Assembly: GCA_947646295.1 (NCBI GenBank)
Contig: CANSGE010000002.1
Coordinates: 1-35,083 of the forward strand
Reading direction: 5' to 3'
From: an uncultured Bacteroidales bacterium
Lineage (GTDB): Bacteria; Bacteroidota; Bacteroidia; Bacteroidales; Muribaculaceae
DNA length: 35,083 nt
Positions 1 through 7,533 of the stretch are shown piece by piece (the first letter of the stretch is position 1; each line of letters opens with the position of its first letter). Below the pieces are notes generated by a model that worked only from the letters and a program-made list of their open reading frames with translations, was not told where the DNA came from and did not search any database. Made by a program: the position numbers and the translations under genes.

Positions 1-774
1 GATACCGAGACCGAGGATGTAGGGGATCTTGTCGACGATCTCGCTCCATGTGGTGCATGTGAGGGCGCCGATGAGCATACCCACTATGACGCCGAGCAAG
101 AGAGGCTCGCCGAGCACGCCGAATTTCTTCTTCATGCCTTCGGCGTCGATCTCGAGGCGTGAGATACCGGGGATTTTGTCGAGGCCTTTGTTGATAGCCC
201 ATGCGAAAGGCACGAAGCCTGCGCAGAAAGGCTGCGGGATGGAGATGCCGTCCATATCCTTGTAGAAGCTCTGGAAGCGCTTGGCGGTCATATCGGCTAT
301 CACGAGGGTGACGATGTAGCAGATCACCGCGCCGAAGAATCCCCATGCGATGGAGTCGGAGGCGAAATATATCACAGCACCGATGAATGCGAAGTGCCAA
401 TAGTTCCAGAGGTCGATATTGACAGTGCGGGTGGTGCGGGTGAGGAGCATGAGCAGATTGACGCCCAGGCATACCGGGATGATGAAAGCGCCCACTGCTG
501 TGTTGTAGGCCACCGATGCGGCTGCGGGCCAGCCCATGTCGAATACTTTAAGCTGCAGATCGTAGAGATCGACCACAGCATTGAGTGCGGGTCCGAGTGC
601 GGAGGTGAGCAGCGCGGTCACGATGGAGAGACCCACGAAGCCGACACCCACCTTGAGTCCGGCCTTGAGCGCGTCGCCGAATTTGATACCGATGCACACG
701 CCCAGGACGGTGAAGATGACGGGCATCATGACGGCAGCGCCGAGCCCGATGATGTAAGCGAATACTTGTTCCAT
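1..774 (-). CDS. Galactitol-type PTS EIIC (GatC-like) permease, 3' end truncated by window edge
   Basis: Manual minus-strand translation from ATG at 774..772: MEQVFAYIIGLGAAVMMPVIFTVLGVCIGIKFGDALKAGLKVGVGFVGLSIVTALLTSALGPALNAVVDLYDLQLKVFDMGWPAAASVAYNTAVGAF..LLMLLTRTTRTVNIDLWNYWHFAFIGAVIYFA..; open to base 1. Resembles remembered E. coli GatC features (GD..KAGL..G.GFVG, D.GWP, LLTR.TR.VNVD.WN.WH..F.GA). Absent from the supplied ORF track because it has no stop inside the window. Confidence 0.8.
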   Translation of the reverse strand, partial: MEQVFAYIIGLGAAVMMPVIFTVLGVCIGIKFGDALKAGLKVGVGFVGLSIVTALLTSALGPALNAVVDLYDLQLKVFDMGWPAAASVAYNTAVGAFIIPVCLGVNLLMLLTRTTRTVNIDLWNYWHFAFIGAVIYFASDSIAWGFFGAVICYIVTLVIADMTAKRFQSFYKDMDGISIPQPFCAGFVPFAWAINKGLDKIPGISRLEIDAEGMKKKFGVLGEPLLLGVIVGMLIGALTCTTWSEIVDKIPYILGLGI

Positions 775-1928
775 TATTTGAGAGAGATTTTGAGAGGTTG
801 GTCAATAGCAGCGGCGGCCTGGTCCACGAGGCGGCTCCAGGTGATAGAGTCGGGTACGAAACCCTTTGACCATCCCGAGCCCCATGCGTAGCTGAAGCTC
901 TCGCCGGGAGCCACGGTGCCCTCGGCCAGGATGTGTGCCACTGCCTCGCCGGCCGGGGAGGGCAGCGGCCGCAGAGCGAGCGAATCGGCCTGCGGGGCCA
1001 CCATTCCGAGCCAGATTGTGCCGTGACCCGCATCGGGATTGTCGGTGGGGTCGGCATAAGTGGCAGATTTAGTATATTGATTGAGACTGTAGATGTCGGC
1101 TGTGGCGCGGTGTACCACGATACCCGCGGCTATGGGAGCGGGATGGCTCAGGCCGCGGTAGCGCACTTCGGTGCGGTTGAGATCGGCAAAGGCGTCGAGG
1201 GTGATGATGCGCTCTTCCACGACGGAGTCGCCTGCAAATTGCACGGGATTGTAGGTGAGGCGCACGGCGAAACGCAGGGGGCCGTTGTCGAGTATTTCAT
1301 ATGATGCGAAGCTGCGGGGATATACGAGCGCACCGGTGGAGTCGACCAGCGCGGCTGTACCTCCGCCCAGTGTCGGGCCTACGGAGTAGACGTCCATGCC
1401 GTCGCCGTGATCCTCATGATAAGATACCGGGCTGGTGAGGTGTTTGCGATAGCGGCGCGCCACCACGGGATGCGCCACTGACTTTGTCCATACGTCGTAG
1501 CCGTATGCGTGCTCGCCGCGGGCCTGAAGCTCGGGGCCGTAGGCGCGGTAAGCGGCGCGGTCGTTTTCCCAGGCGAAGTCATCGTAGCGCTCGGGGTAGA
1601 AACCGCCGCAGGCGATTGTATCGGCCACGGCCGTCGAGGCGCCGGGCGCGATGGTGAACACGGCAGAGTCGCCGGCGGCGAGCTCCACTGCGAAAACCAC
1701 GAGGCTGTCGTGTGTGATCTGGTAAGGCACGCCGGCACCCTCGGCATCGGTGATGCTGAAGGTGTCGCCTGTGCGTGAGGTGATGTCGGCCAAGCTTACG
1801 CTCGCAAGCTCATGGCGGTCGAAAGCCGAAGGATTTTCGACCGTGAGCGTCAGGTCACGGCTTTTCTCACAGGAAGTGGCCGCGATGGTAAGCGCTATGG
1901 CTGCCGGCAGTAGGATTGACTGTTTCAT
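774..1928 (-). CDS. DUF4861-like lipoprotein
   Basis: 384 aa; lipobox-like AATSC near N-terminus; AYGYDVWTKS and KHLTSPVSYHEDHGDGMDVYSVGPTLGGG resemble DUF4861-type proteins found in uronate/GAG loci. TAATG overlap with the downstream gene and ATGA overlap with the upstream gene. Confidence 0.7.
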   Translation of the reverse strand: MKQSILLPAAIALTIAATSCEKSRDLTLTVENPSAFDRHELASVSLADITSRTGDTFSITDAEGAGVPYQITHDSLVVFAVELAAGDSAVFTIAPGASTAVADTIACGGFYPERYDDFAWENDRAAYRAYGPELQARGEHAYGYDVWTKSVAHPVVARRYRKHLTSPVSYHEDHGDGMDVYSVGPTLGGGTAALVDSTGALVYPRSFASYEILDNGPLRFAVRLTYNPVQFAGDSVVEERIITLDAFADLNRTEVRYRGLSHPAPIAAGIVVHRATADIYSLNQYTKSATYADPTDNPDAGHGTIWLGMVAPQADSLALRPLPSPAGEAVAHILAEGTVAPGESFSYAWGSGWSKGFVPDSITWSRLVDQAAAAIDQPLKISLK

Positions 1929-2725
1929 TTGGGCTGTTTACCGATATAGGCGAGGATGCCGCCATCCACGTAGAGCACGTGACCGTTTACGAAATTTGAA
2001 GCGTCGGAAGCGAGGAATACAGCGGGGCCCATGAGGTCTTCGGGCGTACCCCAACGTTCGGCTGGAGTCTTGGCGATGATAAACTGGTCGAAGGGGTGAC
2101 GCGAGCCGTCGGGCTGGATCTCGCGCAGGGGAGCTGTCTGTTCGGTGGCGATGTAGCCCGGGCCGATGCCGTTGCACTGGATATTGTTGGCACCGTATTC
2201 GGAGCAGATGTTGCGGGTGAGCATCTTGAGGCCACCCTTGGCGGCTGCGTAGGCGCTCACGGTCTCGCGGCCGAGCTCGCTCATCATCGAGCAGATGTTG
2301 ATGATCTTGCCGTGGCCCTTGCGGATCATGCCGGGGATCACAGCCTTGGCGCAGATAAATGGAACGATGAGATCGACGTCGACCACGCGGCGGAAATCTT
2401 CGACGTCCATGTTTTCCATGGGGATACGCTTGATGATACCGGCGTTATTGACGAGGATGTCGATGGTACCTACCGTCTTCTCGATATCAGCCACCATAGC
2501 GCGGACGGCTTCTTCATCGGTCACGTCGCAGAGGTAGCCCTTGGCGTCGATACCGAGTTCCTTATAGGCTGCGAGGCCACGGTCGACGGTTTCCTGACGC
2601 GAGCAGTTGAATACGATTTTAGCGCCGGCTTCAGCGAAAGCGCGGGCGATGGCGAGACCGATGCCGTAGGCGGCTCCGGTGACGAGGGCTACCTTGCCCT
2701 CGAGAGAAAAAGAATTGAGTATCAT
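1925..2725 (-). CDS. kduD: KduD-like short-chain dehydrogenase (2-dehydro-3-deoxy-D-gluconate 5-dehydrogenase family)
   Basis: 266 aa SDR; FSLEGKVALVTGAAYGIGLAIA (Rossmann TGxxxGIG), NNAG, YxxxK (YAAAK), DGG near C-terminus; context of GAG/uronate catabolism. Confidence 0.78.
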   Translation of the reverse strand: MILNSFSLEGKVALVTGAAYGIGLAIARAFAEAGAKIVFNCSRQETVDRGLAAYKELGIDAKGYLCDVTDEEAVRAMVADIEKTVGTIDILVNNAGIIKRIPMENMDVEDFRRVVDVDLIVPFICAKAVIPGMIRKGHGKIINICSMMSELGRETVSAYAAAKGGLKMLTRNICSEYGANNIQCNGIGPGYIATEQTAPLREIQPDGSRHPFDQFIIAKTPAERWGTPEDLMGPAVFLASDASNFVNGHVLYVDGGILAYIGKQPK

Positions 2726-2727
2726 GA

Positions 2728-4029
2728 TCAGGAGTTTTGAGAGTCGATTTTTTCAAAAAGTTTTACAGCGTCGATATATGCGAGCATACCTTGTGCCACC
2801 TGACGGGCATTCTGCATCGCATGTACGACTGTGGCAGGGCGGTTTGTGACGTCGCCGCCTGCGAAAACGCCCTTGCGTGTGGTCATGCCGAATGGTTCGT
2901 CGCGGTTGATCACGTAGCCTTTGTCGTCGACGTCGATACCGGTAGTGGTGCTGACGATGCGTGCGGCAGGGGCGCTGCCGACGGCCATGAGCACACGGTC
3001 GGCAGGTTCGTTGTGGGGCTCACCGGCAGTCAGGGTGTTGATGGCGGTGACTTTGCCGTCGGTGCCGATGATTTCGGTGAGGGATGTATCCCAGCGGAAT
3101 TTCACGCCTTCCTCCACGGCAGCGTCGTACTCTGAGCGTAGGGCTGCCATGCGGGAGATGTCGCGGTGGTAGAGGATGGTGACCTCGGCGGCTCCGCAGC
3201 GTATGCAAGTACGGGCGGCGTCGATGGCGGTGTTGCCGCAGCCTATCACGAATACACGGTGGCCGGGCATCACGGTGACTTCCTCGCGGCTGATGTATCC
3301 GGCGTTGAAGAGGCTCACGCGGCGGAGAAACCAGATGGCCTGGCGCACGCCTTCGAGCTGATTGCCGGGCACGTCGAGCATCTTGGGTTTGCCCGTGCCG
3401 GTGCCGATGAATATGGCGTCGAATCCCTGGGCGAAAAGGTCGTCGATGGTGAAATCGCGTCCGATGGTGACACCATTGTGGATGGTGACGCCGAGGCGTT
3501 CGATTTTGGAAATTTCGTTGCGTACGACTTCTTTAGGGAGGCGATATTCGGGGATGCCGTACATGAGCACGCCTCCGGCTTCGCGTTCCATCTCGAAAAT
3601 CTCCACGGCCACACCTTTGCGGGCGAGTTCTCCGGCTATGGTGAGTCCTGCGGGTCCGCTGCCTATCACAGCAGCGCGTCCGCGTGTCTTTTCCATGATA
3701 TTTTCATGGGTGAGATTCATAGCGGCATCGAAATCAGCCACAAATTCCTCGAGACGGCCGATGCTCACGGGGCGGTCTTTGCGGCCCATCACACAGCTGC
3801 CCTCGCACTGGCGCTCATGGGCGCAGACGCGTCCGCACACGGCGGGAAGATTGCTTTTGGCATTGATGATGGAGAGCGCGTTGCCGAAATTGCCCATCGC
3901 GAGCTCGTGAATCCAGTCGGGGATATCATTTTCGACCGGACAAGCCTTACGACACTGGGGCACTTTGCAGTTGAGGCAGCGTTTGGCCTCAGCGATTGCG
4001 CGGGCGGGAGTGAGATCGGAGTTATGCAT
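2728..4029 (-). CDS. GltD-like FAD/NAD(P)-dependent oxidoreductase (glutamate synthase small-subunit / NfnB-type fold)
   Basis: 433 aa; N-terminal Cys clusters CLNCKVPQCRKACP and CGRVCAHERQCEGSC; FAD motif GSGPAGL; NAD(P) motif GCGNTAIDAARTC; C-terminal FAGGDV. Confidence 0.85.
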   Translation of the reverse strand: MHNSDLTPARAIAEAKRCLNCKVPQCRKACPVENDIPDWIHELAMGNFGNALSIINAKSNLPAVCGRVCAHERQCEGSCVMGRKDRPVSIGRLEEFVADFDAAMNLTHENIMEKTRGRAAVIGSGPAGLTIAGELARKGVAVEIFEMEREAGGVLMYGIPEYRLPKEVVRNEISKIERLGVTIHNGVTIGRDFTIDDLFAQGFDAIFIGTGTGKPKMLDVPGNQLEGVRQAIWFLRRVSLFNAGYISREEVTVMPGHRVFVIGCGNTAIDAARTCIRCGAAEVTILYHRDISRMAALRSEYDAAVEEGVKFRWDTSLTEIIGTDGKVTAINTLTAGEPHNEPADRVLMAVGSAPAARIVSTTTGIDVDDKGYVINRDEPFGMTTRKGVFAGGDVTNRPATVVHAMQNARQVAQGMLAYIDAVKLFEKIDSQNS

Positions 4030-4045
4030 ATTGTTTCAGAGTTAG

Positions 4046-4081
4046 AAAAAGAGAGGCCGCCGCGTCGACGCAGGCGGCCTC
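4046..4081 (-). terminator. Intrinsic-terminator-like hairpin (minus strand) between the secreted-protein gene and the GltD-like gene
   Basis: Perfect 9-bp arms gaggccgcc (4053-4061) / ggcggcctc (4073-4081), extended by palindromic gcgtcgacgc in the loop; on the minus strand followed by TTTTT (aaaaa 4046-4050 on plus). Confidence 0.75.
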
Positions 4082-4144
4082 AGGTCTAATGATGGAAAAT
4101 CTTTTTTACCTTAAAATTGCTTGGAACTGAGTGTTTAGAAGCTA

Positions 4145-5620
4145 TCAAATAATAATCTTAGTTGCTTTTCCGTTGCTCACGCGTATCACGAGGCCCATGC
4201 CATCGGCGGGCTGGATGCGGATACCGTTGAGGTTGTAGTATACTGCGTCGGCGTCGTCATCGGCTTCGATACCATCGATACCGGTGAGATCCTGCTGTGT
4301 TGATTCGATCACGAAGGCATTGCCGCTTTCAGGCTCAGGCATCTCGGTAAATGTACCGTTGGCGCTGCTGCCTACTTTCACGCTCATCTTGGCTGTGTAG
4401 TTGCCGGCTTCGATATCGGGCACTTCAAACACACCTGTGAGATGATAGGGCGCTATGGGTGTCACCTCTGCGGGAGCTTCTTCAGTATCGCCGGTGTCTT
4501 CACCTTCTGTCTCGGCAACTGGAGCGGCCAGATCGCTGTAACGGATCACCTGAGTGTGCAGAGTTTCTTCACCATTTTCAGCTGTCAATGCCACCTGCAG
4601 TGTCACTGCTCCAGCGAGTATATCATAATTGAGTACGTGCAGATCGTAATGGAATCTTGCGGTATTATTTTCAACTTCGATATTGGTGAAATTCTGCTTG
4701 TTTGCCACCAGGAGGAGTTTTGTCTTATCATTGAATTTGAGATCCCAACGAGCTACTTCAGATTTATCTTTGCCTTTACCGCTTACTGAAGCAGTAATAG
4801 TAAGATTAGCATTGATGCTGAGATTTCCGGGAATAGTGAGCTGACCATTTTCGATATTGACAGATTGAGATTCACCATCTTTGTCCTTATACGTCATTTT
4901 TCCGCTAAGAGTACCATCCTCTTCCCATTCGAAACGTATCACCTGACCTTCCACGAGGAAGTCGCCGGATTCGACGTTGCAGGTAGGCATGTTCCACTTA
5001 GGTTCAACTTTGGGAGTGCAGGTGAATTCCATACCGATAGCGTGGATTCGGTAATTAGTTGCTGTGGCATCCTCGAATTTATTGGTATTAGCATTTACAA
5101 TCTTGTAAACTGTGCCTGCAGTCTGATAGGCGCCGTCAATTTCGAATACGATGTCATCGTTGGCAGAGGCTACCGTGATAGAACCTATTTTTGTATCGCC
5201 GGCATAGACGTCAAATACAGCGTTTTTTGTGCTTCCGCTTGATTTGATTGCAAACTTGCTGCAGTTATAGCCGGGAAGTGTAAATTGAAGATATGCTCCA
5301 TTGTATGCGAGGATCTGATAAACATTGTTAGTAGAATTGTAGGCAGCGTCATAGCCGACGTACTGGACAGCAGCACCATCTTGTACGCTCCACTGAGCTG
5401 ACAAGGTACACTCTCCGGTTAGATGTTTATTATCGTTATGCTTGCCATTGCTGATTTTGTCATTTTTTCCGGCTGCTACGAAATCGTCGGAGATGGTGAT
5501 GGTGCCATCAGCGTTTTCAGTGATTACTTCTGCGGGGGTGGCAGTTTCTTCAGTCGCGTCTTGAGCGAAAGCCGGGAAGACCGCTGCTACGCAAGCGAGT
5601 GAAAGTAAAAATTTTTTCAT
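4145..5620 (-). CDS. Secreted protein of unknown function with possible C-terminal sorting-like tail
   Basis: 491 aa; signal peptide MKKFLLSLACVAAVFPAFAQ; no recognised catalytic motif; C-terminus DAVYYNLNGIRIQPADGMGLVIRVSNGKATKIII. Confidence 0.75.
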   Translation of the reverse strand: MKKFLLSLACVAAVFPAFAQDATEETATPAEVITENADGTITISDDFVAAGKNDKISNGKHNDNKHLTGECTLSAQWSVQDGAAVQYVGYDAAYNSTNNVYQILAYNGAYLQFTLPGYNCSKFAIKSSGSTKNAVFDVYAGDTKIGSITVASANDDIVFEIDGAYQTAGTVYKIVNANTNKFEDATATNYRIHAIGMEFTCTPKVEPKWNMPTCNVESGDFLVEGQVIRFEWEEDGTLSGKMTYKDKDGESQSVNIENGQLTIPGNLSINANLTITASVSGKGKDKSEVARWDLKFNDKTKLLLVANKQNFTNIEVENNTARFHYDLHVLNYDILAGAVTLQVALTAENGEETLHTQVIRYSDLAAPVAETEGEDTGDTEEAPAEVTPIAPYHLTGVFEVPDIEAGNYTAKMSVKVGSSANGTFTEMPEPESGNAFVIESTQQDLTGIDGIEADDDADAVYYNLNGIRIQPADGMGLVIRVSNGKATKIII

Positions 5621-5662
5621 AGTTTTATTACGGTTAATTTTTTTTGTGCTATACGATCATTT

Positions 5663-6967
5663 TTACGAAATGAATTCTTCGACGGGAGCGAGGCCCTTCT
5701 TCACACGCGCGAGACGGTTGAGAGCTTCGAGGAAATAGTAGTCGGCATAGTTGAGCGGGGTATCGATCTCGGAGCCGTGGGGGAGTGAGCCTACAGAGTG
5801 CTTGAGCACGAAGCCGCAGTTGGTGCCCTGCTCGGCGAGATAGTCGGCTGAGGCGAGGCTGCGTAGGATCTGCTCGGCATAGTCGGTGTAGCGCTGTTCC
5901 TTGAGGATGTAGCCAAGCTCGATCATGCCTGAAGCGATCACGGCTGCTGCTGAAGCGTCGCGGGGGGTGTCGGCGCCGGCACGGGCATCGAGATCCCAAT
6001 AGGGTATTTTGTCGGCGGGGGTATTGCGTGCCATGATCATCTCGGCTACCGCTACGGCCTTGTCACGGAATTCGTCGACACCGGTCTCGCGGAAAGTCTC
6101 GGTGAAGCCGTAGAGAGCCCAGCCCTGACCGCGTGCCCAGGCGGAGTCGTCGTTTTTGCCCTGGAATGTACCTGCGCTCTCCACTGTGCCGTCAGCCTTG
6201 TAGCTCACCACGTGGTAGCAGGTGTGGTCGGGACGGAAGTGATGGGCGAGAGTGGTGCGGGCGTGCTTGATGGCCACGTCTTTGTATTTCGAATCGCCGG
6301 TGAGCTTTGTGGCATTGAAGAGGAGCTGGAGGTTCATCATATTGTCGATGATGACGGGATAGTTCCATTCGCCGAAGTCCCATGAGCGTATGCATCCGAT
6401 TTCGGGATTGAAACGCGCGATAAGATTGTCGGCTGTGCGCACCATCACCTCGCGGATGGAGTCGGCGGGAGCGAGACGCAGCGCATTGCCGTAGCTGCAG
6501 TTGATCATGAAGCCGAGGTCATGCGTGTCGGTCATGTACGATGCGGGGAGCATCTTATTGGTATAACGCACGGCGCGCTCGCGCAGAGTGGTGTCGCCGG
6601 TCATCTCGTAAGCGAGCCAGAGCGATCCGGGGAAGAATCCGGCCGTCCAGTCGGCGGCGTCGCAAAGACGCAGGGTGCGGTATTCGGCGAGCGAGGGATG
6701 CTCGAGGAGTTCTACTTTGAAATTGGAGTGTGCGGTCTGGAGCTGGTCTTCGAGCTGCTCGAGCGAATAGTCGGTCATGAGCGAGCGGGGGAAGAGACCA
6801 GTGGAGTCGACGTCGTCGGCCGTCTGACGGAGCTGCGCTACAGCAGTGGTCAGAGCATTGGCATACCAATCATCGGACTGCGCTTTCTCTGTACCCGCGC
6901 AACCGTAAGTGATTGCGACGAGGAGAGCGGCTCCTGACATGGCGAGTATAGATTTTGATACGTGCAT
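5663..6967 (-). CDS. GH88-family unsaturated glucuronyl hydrolase, lipoprotein
   Basis: 434 aa; lipobox-like ITYGC; DWTAGFFPGSLWLAYEMTGD, HDLGFMINCSYG, NYPVIIDNMMNLQLLFNATKLTGD, DDSAWARGQGWALYGFTETFRETG, PYWDLDA, DASAAAVIASGMIEL. Confidence 0.92.
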   Translation of the reverse strand: MHVSKSILAMSGAALLVAITYGCAGTEKAQSDDWYANALTTAVAQLRQTADDVDSTGLFPRSLMTDYSLEQLEDQLQTAHSNFKVELLEHPSLAEYRTLRLCDAADWTAGFFPGSLWLAYEMTGDTTLRERAVRYTNKMLPASYMTDTHDLGFMINCSYGNALRLAPADSIREVMVRTADNLIARFNPEIGCIRSWDFGEWNYPVIIDNMMNLQLLFNATKLTGDSKYKDVAIKHARTTLAHHFRPDHTCYHVVSYKADGTVESAGTFQGKNDDSAWARGQGWALYGFTETFRETGVDEFRDKAVAVAEMIMARNTPADKIPYWDLDARAGADTPRDASAAAVIASGMIELGYILKEQRYTDYAEQILRSLASADYLAEQGTNCGFVLKHSVGSLPHGSEIDTPLNYADYYFLEALNRLARVKKGLAPVEEFIS

Positions 6968-7007
6968 GATGTTTTGCGGTATATTGATTTAGAGATTTTC
7001 GATGTCG

Positions 7008-7015
7008 CAAAGTTA
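7008..7015 (-). promoter_or_regulatory. Bacteroidetes -7 box (TAACTTTG) upstream of the minus-strand GH88 gene
   Basis: Plus strand caaagtta = minus TAACTTTG, matching TAnnTTTG; about 40 nt upstream of the GH88 start at 6967. Confidence 0.6.
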
Positions 7016-7061
7016 CATCATGGGGCCTCCGGAGCTGCCGCAGGGGTGTGTATACGTGTTT

Positions 7062-7098
7062 AGAAATTGTGCAAAAGTGATTAAAATGTGTGCAAAGA
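7062..7098 (-). promoter_or_regulatory. Candidate HTCS operator: two half-sites at 21-bp spacing upstream of GH88
   Basis: Minus strand CTTTTGCACAATTTCT (7077..7062) and TCTTTGCACACATTTT (7098..7083), offset exactly 21 bp; proximal half-site is 46 nt from the -7 box. Confidence 0.5.
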
Positions 7099-7176
7099 CG
7101 CGGAAAATACGATGTTTTCGGTGTTCATCGGACTACTTCGGGCGATGCGGCTGGCCGTAGAGGAGAGCGGATGGAA

Positions 7177-7467
7177 GACCAGAAAACATAAAAACTATAA
7201 GCTGACGCGCACGAGCCGGGACGCCATATTTTTTTGTTTTATGGGTTTATGGTCTTTAAGTGGCAGCGAGAACGAACGGACGACAAGAAATACATAAAAC
7301 AATAAGCTGACGCACATGAGCCTGCACGCCATATTTTTTTTGTTTTATGGGTTTATGGTCTTTGAATAGGCCTGGAGACCGGACAGATGACCAGAAATCC
7401 ATAAAACTATAAGCTGACGCGCACGAGCCGGGGCGCCAGCTTATTGGGGTTTTATGGGTTTAGGGTC
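7177..7467. repeat. Three tandem imperfect-palindrome repeat units (~79 bp each, period 105-107 bp)
   Basis: Units at 7177-7254, 7282-7360, 7389-7467, each of form GAC(C/A)AGAAA..CATAAAA..TAAGCTGACGC...GTTTTATGGGTTTA(T/G)GGTCTTT with complementary arms. Confidence 0.8.
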
Positions 7468-7493
7468 TTTGAAGCAGCCACGCGGCATCAGCC

Positions 7494-7533
7494 AATTGAA
7501 AATTGAAAACTGAAAATTGAAAATTAAAAATTA
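7494..7533. repeat. AT-rich short tandem repeat (aattgaaaattgaaaactgaaaattgaaaattaaaaatta)
   Basis: Roughly 10-nt repeating GAAAATT/GAAAACT units abutting the stop codon of the HTCS gene. Confidence 0.7.

Noticed and set aside
394-891. Plus-strand 165-aa ORF and minus-strand 548..1057 ORF at the left end
   Set aside because: Both are out of frame with the GatC-like and DUF4861-like genes that explain this interval and carry no family motif.
3166-4089. 307-aa plus-strand ORF opposite the GltD-like gene
   Set aside because: The minus strand encodes a clear GltD-like flavoprotein; the plus ORF has no motif and runs through the terminator hairpin.
7088-7297. 69-aa ORF across the palindromic repeats
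   Set aside because: Falls in noncoding repeat DNA, overlaps the candidate operator, and has no domain or convincing ribosome-binding site.
7177-7467. CRISPR-like array
   Set aside because: Only three units of ~79 bp, long imperfect palindromes, with separators related to each other; not the 23-47-bp repeat / unique spacer architecture, and no cas genes.
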